This document shows, one piece after another, positions 58,366 to 64,000 of a stretch of DNA of 64,000 nt (position 1 is its first letter; each line of letters opens with the position of its first letter). The position numbers and the translations under genes were made by a program. This DNA comes from Medicago truncatula (lineage: Eukaryota; Streptophyta; Magnoliopsida; Fabales; Fabaceae), in assembly GCF_003473485.1 (NCBI RefSeq), contig NC_053045.1:22170494-22234493 (forward strand), written 5' to 3'. Below the pieces are notes generated by a model. That model was not told the DNA's origin, ran no database searches, and saw only the letters and a list, made by a program, of their open reading frames with translations.

Positions 58366-58770
58366 TGTGCTTTTTGTTTATGTGTGACTCGGTCGGTCGG
58401 GTTCGGATTCTCTTCCACGATGTAGTATTGGTTCAACAAGTTCTTTCGAATGTGATAACATTATGGGATAGAATCTGAACCCGTGTCCGAATTAAATGTG
58501 TATTTTTGTTTATGTGTGACTGGGTCTGATCGGGTTGGGTTCGGATCCTCTTCTACGATGTAGCACCGGTCTAACAAGTTCTTTCGAATGTGATAATATT
58601 ATGGGATAGAATCTGAACCCAATTCCGAATTAAATGTATATTTTTGTTTATGTGTGATTGGGTTGGGTTCGGATCCTCTTCTACGATGTAGTACTGGTTC
58701 AACAAGTTCTTTCGAATGTGATAATATTATGGGATAGAATCCGAACCCAAGTTTGAATGTAAGTAAATGT
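58366..58770. repeat. Three tandem copies of a ~133-bp unit upstream of ULT
   Basis: Each unit runs from TTTTTGTTTATGTGTGA(C/T)T through GGGTTCGGAT(T/C)CTCTTC, ACGATGTAG and AACAAGTTCTTTCGAATGTG to GGGATAGAATC(T/C)GAACCC. GGGTTCGGAT and ATCCGAACCC are inverted within each unit, so every copy can form a hairpin. Copies start near 58366, 58499 and 58637. Confidence 0.9.
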
Positions 58771-60681
58771 GTATTTTTATTTGATGATTATTTTACTAAT
58801 GTTTTTTATTTTTATGATTTTTTATTAGATTACTTTAGGAGAAATTTTGAAGTAGTTGTATTGCACTTTGGGTGGGGATACTATTACTATATTTGATCTT
58901 GCTTGCATTAAAAATGGAACAAAATGAGTGGTGTTCAAAAGAAAGGGTAGAAGAAAAAAAAAAAGAAGGTGGGGTTTTGAAAGGAGAATTTGATTCTATT
59001 CTCTGCATATTTAATTTCAATTATAAAAATGATTAGAACCTAATTGGCTATATTATTATTTTGACTAATTTGGTCCTATGTAAATTAATGTATATTTATG
59101 GAGGTCCATAACCAAGGTGATTAAATGTACGTTCCAGAGATCAAGAAACAATATATGTTGACTAGGAAATTAAGGGTCACAAAGTGTACTCTAATTAAAC
59201 TTTGTATAAACCAAGGAAAAAATTGATGACCTTCATACAATGGGAAGGAAAAAATTGACGAGTCTATGAACCAAAGACAGTGACTACATAAGTTAATTTG
59301 CAATAATAATATTTCATATCTTGTTTTGATTGCTACATTAGACGTTACTACAACCACAAAAGTGATAATGTATACATTTTTGAAGGGGTGATAATATATG
59401 AAAAGATTGATTATAGGAGAATAGGGTCAATTTCTTTCACCGATATATATGACAGAAAACTTAAAATAGAAGAACACAACTTTCATTTCTTTGAAAGAGA
59501 AACACAACTTAGTTAATGTGTGAAAATTTTATGAGACAAAATTGGTCAAGGCTTTACTAATATAAAATGTAAGCAAAAATTGGTCAGTAAAAATTAACGT
59601 ATGTGGTTTAAAATTTGTATTAAATACATTAATTTATGTTGACATATTTTTACTTACATTTTAGAATGAAAATGTATTGAAGAACTGACTGCAGACTACA
59701 GATTAGTGAATAAAGTTTTAAACTATTTACGGCGACTAGATAATGAAAGGAATATACATCATATAATTATTAATTAAGGTACTATATCAAAATCCTAGCA
59801 CGCCTGAAAAAGAAAGAAAAAGTTATGTTGATAATTTACTAGAATACAAATTCTAATAGTAGAATATGTTTTAATTAGTTGCTGTAAGCTGTCAGAAATA
59901 ATAATTTTTTTAATAAAGCTCTGAATTTGTTTTAGTTACTATGTATAGTGGCAGCTTTCATTTCATGTGCCGTAAAACTTTCTAGCCCTTTTTTTCTCAT
60001 AAACGTGCCCGTGATATATAGTTTTACCTAATGCAATTCGATTCTAAACTCTTGGTTGCATTTTTTAAGACTTTTAGTAGATTCGTTGACAAGTTGTTCC
60101 TTAAATACACACCATATATAGTAGTACACCCTCACGCCATTGTACATGTTGTTTTATTTTCAATGGCAATTATTTACCTTTTTGTTAAAGCAACTGGACA
60201 TACGTAGAGATATAAAAAAGGATCAACAACTTATATCCTCATAAAATATATTAGTAAAAAGAACAAAATATGGGAAGAAAAAAATAATTAATTAATTTGA
60301 TTATTTAAAACTCCCTTAAAGGGGGTTTAAAGGTGTACTTCGTCGTCAATCCAAGACTTAGATCTTTGACTTTTTATGGGGATCCTCTGATACTTTTTAT
60401 ATCAAGCTTCGTGCTATTCATCACGGTCTTACTTTGCCTAAATAGTTGAATCACCATGACTTTGTTTCACATATTCTCTCAATTGTGTCGGTATCCTTCA
60501 TGATCAAACTTGATCAAACTTCCTGGGGTTTCACAAGCATGTTATTTTCATCACAATTGAAATGTTCACATTACTCACACCTCCAAGAAAGAAATAATTG
60601 TGTTAGGTGATTTTTCTAGCATTGCTCATAGTCCATCTCTTCCCTCCTTCCGGCCTCTTGGACATCCTCTTTGTAGGTGTT
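58771..60681. other. Intergenic DNA, no gene recognised
   Basis: AT-rich. The stretch 60320-60640 translates to degraded strings resembling a copia polyprotein but without a diagnostic motif. I make no call. Confidence 0.45.
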
Positions 60682-61640
60682 AGGTTTTTAGACATGTATT
60701 GGCTGCATTTTGTTAAAACTTAGTTATAGCAAGATGTCAGACATAATGTCTTAACATGTTGGTACGACATCAGAGTGTGTCTTGATCTGCTTCTTGGAGA
60801 TTCGTTTTTATCATGAAGCTTTTCATGGAATATCTAAAGATTTGTATCATAGAAAGAGTTGACCAAGATAGCGTGGTTCTAGAAGCAGAGGAAGGCGGTG
60901 TGAACTTATCTTAGTCCTTAAGAATGTTGTAGCAACATTTAAGGAAACATCTGATCTGCTTCAAGTATCTTGTGCTGAAATATCGAGATTTCAGTTGATC
61001 TTTAGCCAAGACTTGCGCATCACACCTATTCTGCATTCAAGCTATATAAACAAAGACGGAAGACCTAATTACTCATTGAATCCGCAATTGAAAAAGGGTC
61101 ATCTAGGGTTTTAGTTTGTCTTTGTTATTTGTGAGCCATGATCATATCACTTTGATATTAGAGTTGGACTTTGTAATTGAGTTGTAATGCTCTGAATCTC
61201 TCTAAGCTTTTAAGCACGAGTTGATTTTTTTTTTCTAGGAGAGTGTCTCCATATTTACTAAGGATTTCAAGGACGGTCACTGGTATGTGATTAAGAGGAA
61301 GTGAGTGGGTTCTCATATTTAGGACTATGAGAGTCGTAGGTAGAAATACCACGGGTAGTGATTAAGTGAGAAGTTAGTAGGTTGGTGAAAGATTTTATGT
61401 ATGCTTCGAATTGATACTACTATAGTGGATTTCCTTCATGGCTTGGTAGCCCCAAAAGTAGGTGAAGTTGCACCGAACTGGGTCAACAAATAACCTGAGT
61501 TATTTACTTTCTATCTTTAATTATATTGGTTATCTGTGATTACTGTTGTCACGATGTTCTGACTTCGTGCGAGACATTTGATATAATTTGTTATTACTAC
61601 GTGCCGGAATTTCATTAGGCTCTGGGAACTTTGTTCTGTG
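60682..61640 (+). mobile_element. Possible copia LTR fragment
   Basis: TGTTAGGTTTTTAGACATG, then CATGTTGGTACGACATCAGA, TATATAAACAAAGACGGAAG, a GGGTTTTAGTTTGTC leader and GTGCCGGAATTTCA near the end. The order resembles copia LTRs of legumes. Ends and target duplication are not defined. Confidence 0.35.
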
Positions 61641-62202
61641 GAGTGTACTCTAATTTTTTTCTTTTTGCCTTCTTTCTTTTTCATCTTTAGCCTAGTAACC
61701 AAAAAAATAAAATTATTTGAAACGAAAATTAGGCTAACCACACCTATACTCTTTAAGAGGAGTACTGTTGTGAATACTACTTATTAGATGAAATTAATAT
61801 AGACCCGCCACTTTGAAATTGAGTGTGAAAATAAAATGTTCCTACCACTTCTCTAATGAACTCCGGAATCGCAAGAATACCAATGAAAAAGAAAAAAAAA
61901 ATCTCTTTTTTCACTTACATAAACCAAAAATGTTAATTGCGTGATAAACCAATTAATTGTTAGATGTCTTCAAATTAGGCAGACCTCACCTTAAAATGGA
62001 TGTTATAAGAACATATTTTTCCTATACCATTCTTTTATTAAGTTAAATCAATATGAGATCCATACTTTAAAAATTTGATCCACACTTTCTCGAAGTGCTA
62101 AGAAACCAATTGTTATATGATTCCAAATATTATTTGTGGAGGTGTATCTATTTTTCAGGAACGCTACTAATTTTTTTATGCAGAAGTCATACAGAGGTCT
62201 CC
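61641..62202. other. Intergenic DNA, no gene recognised
   Basis: AT-rich sequence. The minus-strand frame at 61517-61741 is low-complexity and unconvincing. Confidence 0.5.
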
Positions 62203-62327
62203 ACGAGCTTAGTTCACTTACCAAATAATGCATAATATATGCAGGGATTGGAGTTCGAACCTCAGACACCTCACTTATTCATTTTTAAGGTGAATTTCTC
62301 TATCTTGCTTGACTAAAAAAAAAAAAC
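62203..62327 (+). mobile_element. tRNA-derived SINE (Au-like) with poly-A tail
   Basis: GAGCTTAGTTCACTTACC (decayed A box), ATGCATAATATATGCAGGG, GGAGTTCGAACCTCAGACAC (B box), TTATTCATTTTTAAGGTGAA, and twelve A's at 62315-62326. It shares its core with the SINE at 54256-54344 in the opposite orientation. Confidence 0.75.
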
Positions 62328-62927
62328 ATAGAGAGAAGCGGGAACCAGAATAATTAAAATTAAGGTATTTGTTGGTGTTGGAAGAGTTTGAGTCTATTTG
62401 TTGGAACTTTTGAACCATAAACTTTTACACTAATGAAAAAATACAATCTAGTCTATTACGTTCTCACACTCCAATCGGATTGTGCAATAATCTAACCTTG
62501 AAAATGAATAGGATTTCAATTTGAACACTCCAAAAACCCAAGAAAATGAATCCTCCTGAAAATGGCCTAAGAGAAAGGCCATAACGCCGCAAATCTAGTC
62601 TCCTACTGGTACAGCACCAAGATTCCATGCATTGCATGTGATCTGCTCTGTAACATTATATAGATTTTATTTGATTTGATTTGCAGAATATTTAACATTG
62701 CATGTTGTTGATAGATAATCTATGTTTGATACGATACCATATTTGGTTCTTCATATTTTGGACCTCTAGCTATTGGTGTTCTATTGCCATTTCAAGGTGA
62801 GCCATAGCAGTACAATCATGCATAAGATCGATCATATGTATTCATCTTTTAATTATGGCGTGTACTAGGCTACTAGGTATGATGTTACTATTATTTTGTC
62901 TTATCTTATCATGGGATTTAAAATAGG

Positions 62928-63212
62928 GTGAGTTTTAGCATGGGACAATTGTGAAATTGCCTCAACTTAGATCAATTTTGTTTTATTTGTTATTGTATAA
63001 TCTTATATTTGCTCAAAAAAAAAAAAAACTATTCAATTATAATTTGACTCAAATTAATTTACTTATGAATATGTTATTTTTTAATCTCCCGTTTAAAAAT
63101 CTAATACATCCAGCCCATTCTTAATAATCTTTTTAATTTGAAAATATAGTCTTAATATTTTTTTTAATTTAAAAACATAGACTTGATTAGTTCTGGGATA
63201 AAAAAAATGTCG

Positions 63213-63264
<52 letters not shown>

Positions 63265-63822
63265 CTACATTATTTATAAATAAATCAATTTAGTTTGTAT
63301 TTAACTTTGTAATATTAATCCCTACAACAAAACTTTGTAATACTAATTAGGGTTGAATAATTTTTTGGTCCTTATAAATATAGCAATTTTTTTTGAAGAA
63401 GTTAAATTAGCCCACTCAAATTGATATAGGGAGAATCAAACATGAGACCTTGAGAAGAAACACACTCCAAAATCCCAAGTCAAAGAGATATGTTTTTGTC
63501 CCTTTAAATTAGCTCACCCAAAGTGACATGTTTTTGTCCCTCTAAAAAAACACAGCACACAATTTTAATATTAGTTAAAAGGGGACAAAAAATTTTGGTC
63601 TCTATAAATAAGACGAATTTTATTTTTAGTTCTATAAAAATGATATGTTTTTGTCTCTCCAAAATATTTTAGTCCTTATTAAATTAAAATTAAAATTGAT
63701 ATATTATAATTAAATAGAGCTATAAATTGAAATATAAAATGTAGGATGTACAGCTAGTAGCAAATAAAACAAAATTGATCTAAGATGGACCAATTTAACA
63801 ATTGTCCTATGCTAAAACCCGC
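62928..63822. mobile_element. ~0.9-kb element with ~65-bp TIRs
   Basis: The left GGTGAGTTTTAGCATGGGACAATTGT...CTTAGATCAATTTTGTTTTATTTG is matched in reverse by 63755-63822 (CAAATAAAACAAAATTGATC...GCTAAAACCCGCC). The interior is AT-rich, with an (AT)n tract and 'TTTTTGTCC/GGTCTCTATAAATA' phrases, and has no transposase. No clear target duplication was found, so superfamily is unassigned. Confidence 0.6.
63215..63261. repeat. (AT)n microsatellite
   Basis: About 23 AT units inside the TIR element. Confidence 0.95.
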
Positions 63823-64000
63823 CAACACTTTTACTATGGGATACAATTGTGGCCACCAAACAATTAGTATTTGCACATGCTCACAGCACTCACTATTCCA
63901 ATAACTAGTAGAGTACATGATAGATAATTTCAGATATGACTTTTACAACTTCTGAATTTTCCTCTTTTAATGTTCAAAGTATAAGATTACTATGGAGCAA

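Overview
This is a gene-poor, transposon-rich plant nuclear window. It has AT-rich intergenic DNA, spliced genes with GT/AG introns, and many Ty3/gypsy, Ty1/copia, Harbinger, hAT, Mutator-like, Helitron-like, LINE and SINE remains. A six-cysteine nodule-specific cysteine-rich (NCR) peptide gene at 4815-5000 points to a legume of the inverted-repeat-lacking clade (Medicago, Trifolium, Pisum and relatives). Only three host genes look intact: the NCR peptide, NAF1 (H/ACA snoRNP assembly factor, + strand, 46333-49896) and an ULTRAPETALA-type SAND-domain trithorax factor (- strand, 58023-53948). A small B3-like gene (8719-9381) is possible.

Layout. 1-2983: a decayed Pong-type PIF/Harbinger transposon on the - strand, cut by the window edge. 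4435-6395: a tandem duplication with one intact NCR gene and one dead copy. 6424-10957: two direct copies of a roughly 470-bp segment bracketing the B3-like gene. 13346-26617: a multi-exon RPA1-like (replication protein A large subunit) pseudogene on the - strand. It is split between its first exon and the rest by a 10.5-kb Tekay/Del-like retrotransposon (15972-26498, TSD TTTGT). That element carries an antisense solo LTR of its own superfamily in its integrase (21448-23529, TSD TCAGA). A different 3.3-kb solo LTR (26739-30055, TSD CCAAT) lies just upstream of the RPA-like promoter. 30500-33710: small DNA transposons and two Helitron-type 3' ends. 34375-39568: a young Reina-like chromovirus (TSD TAGAC) whose polyprotein runs into its LTR, inserted in or next to an older copia element. 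39569-45910: nested copia, sirevirus-like, Athila-like and LINE debris. 46183-49896: NAF1, with a 1.2-kb fold-back in intron 2. 50944-53040: a probable copia LTR and a Stowaway remnant. 53948-58770: the ULT gene, with a SINE and a TRIM in intron 2, an hAT MITE and a GA microsatellite in intron 1, and a three-unit tandem repeat upstream. 58771-64000: intergenic DNA with LTR-like, SINE and TIR elements.

The host genes do not form a pathway. NAF1 serves ribosome and telomerase RNP biogenesis, ULT serves chromatin and meristem control, and the NCR peptide acts in nodules. The richest story is the order of insertions, which target-site duplications at most of the LTR and TIR boundaries allow to be reconstructed. 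I found no clear new biochemical system. The points most worth pursuing are the decayed body between near-identical LTRs in the Tekay element, the LTR-encoded polyprotein tail of the Reina element, the NAF1 intron fold-back, and the microsatellite abutting the ULT exon-1 splice donor. All boundaries and homologies were read by eye, with no alignment or database search.
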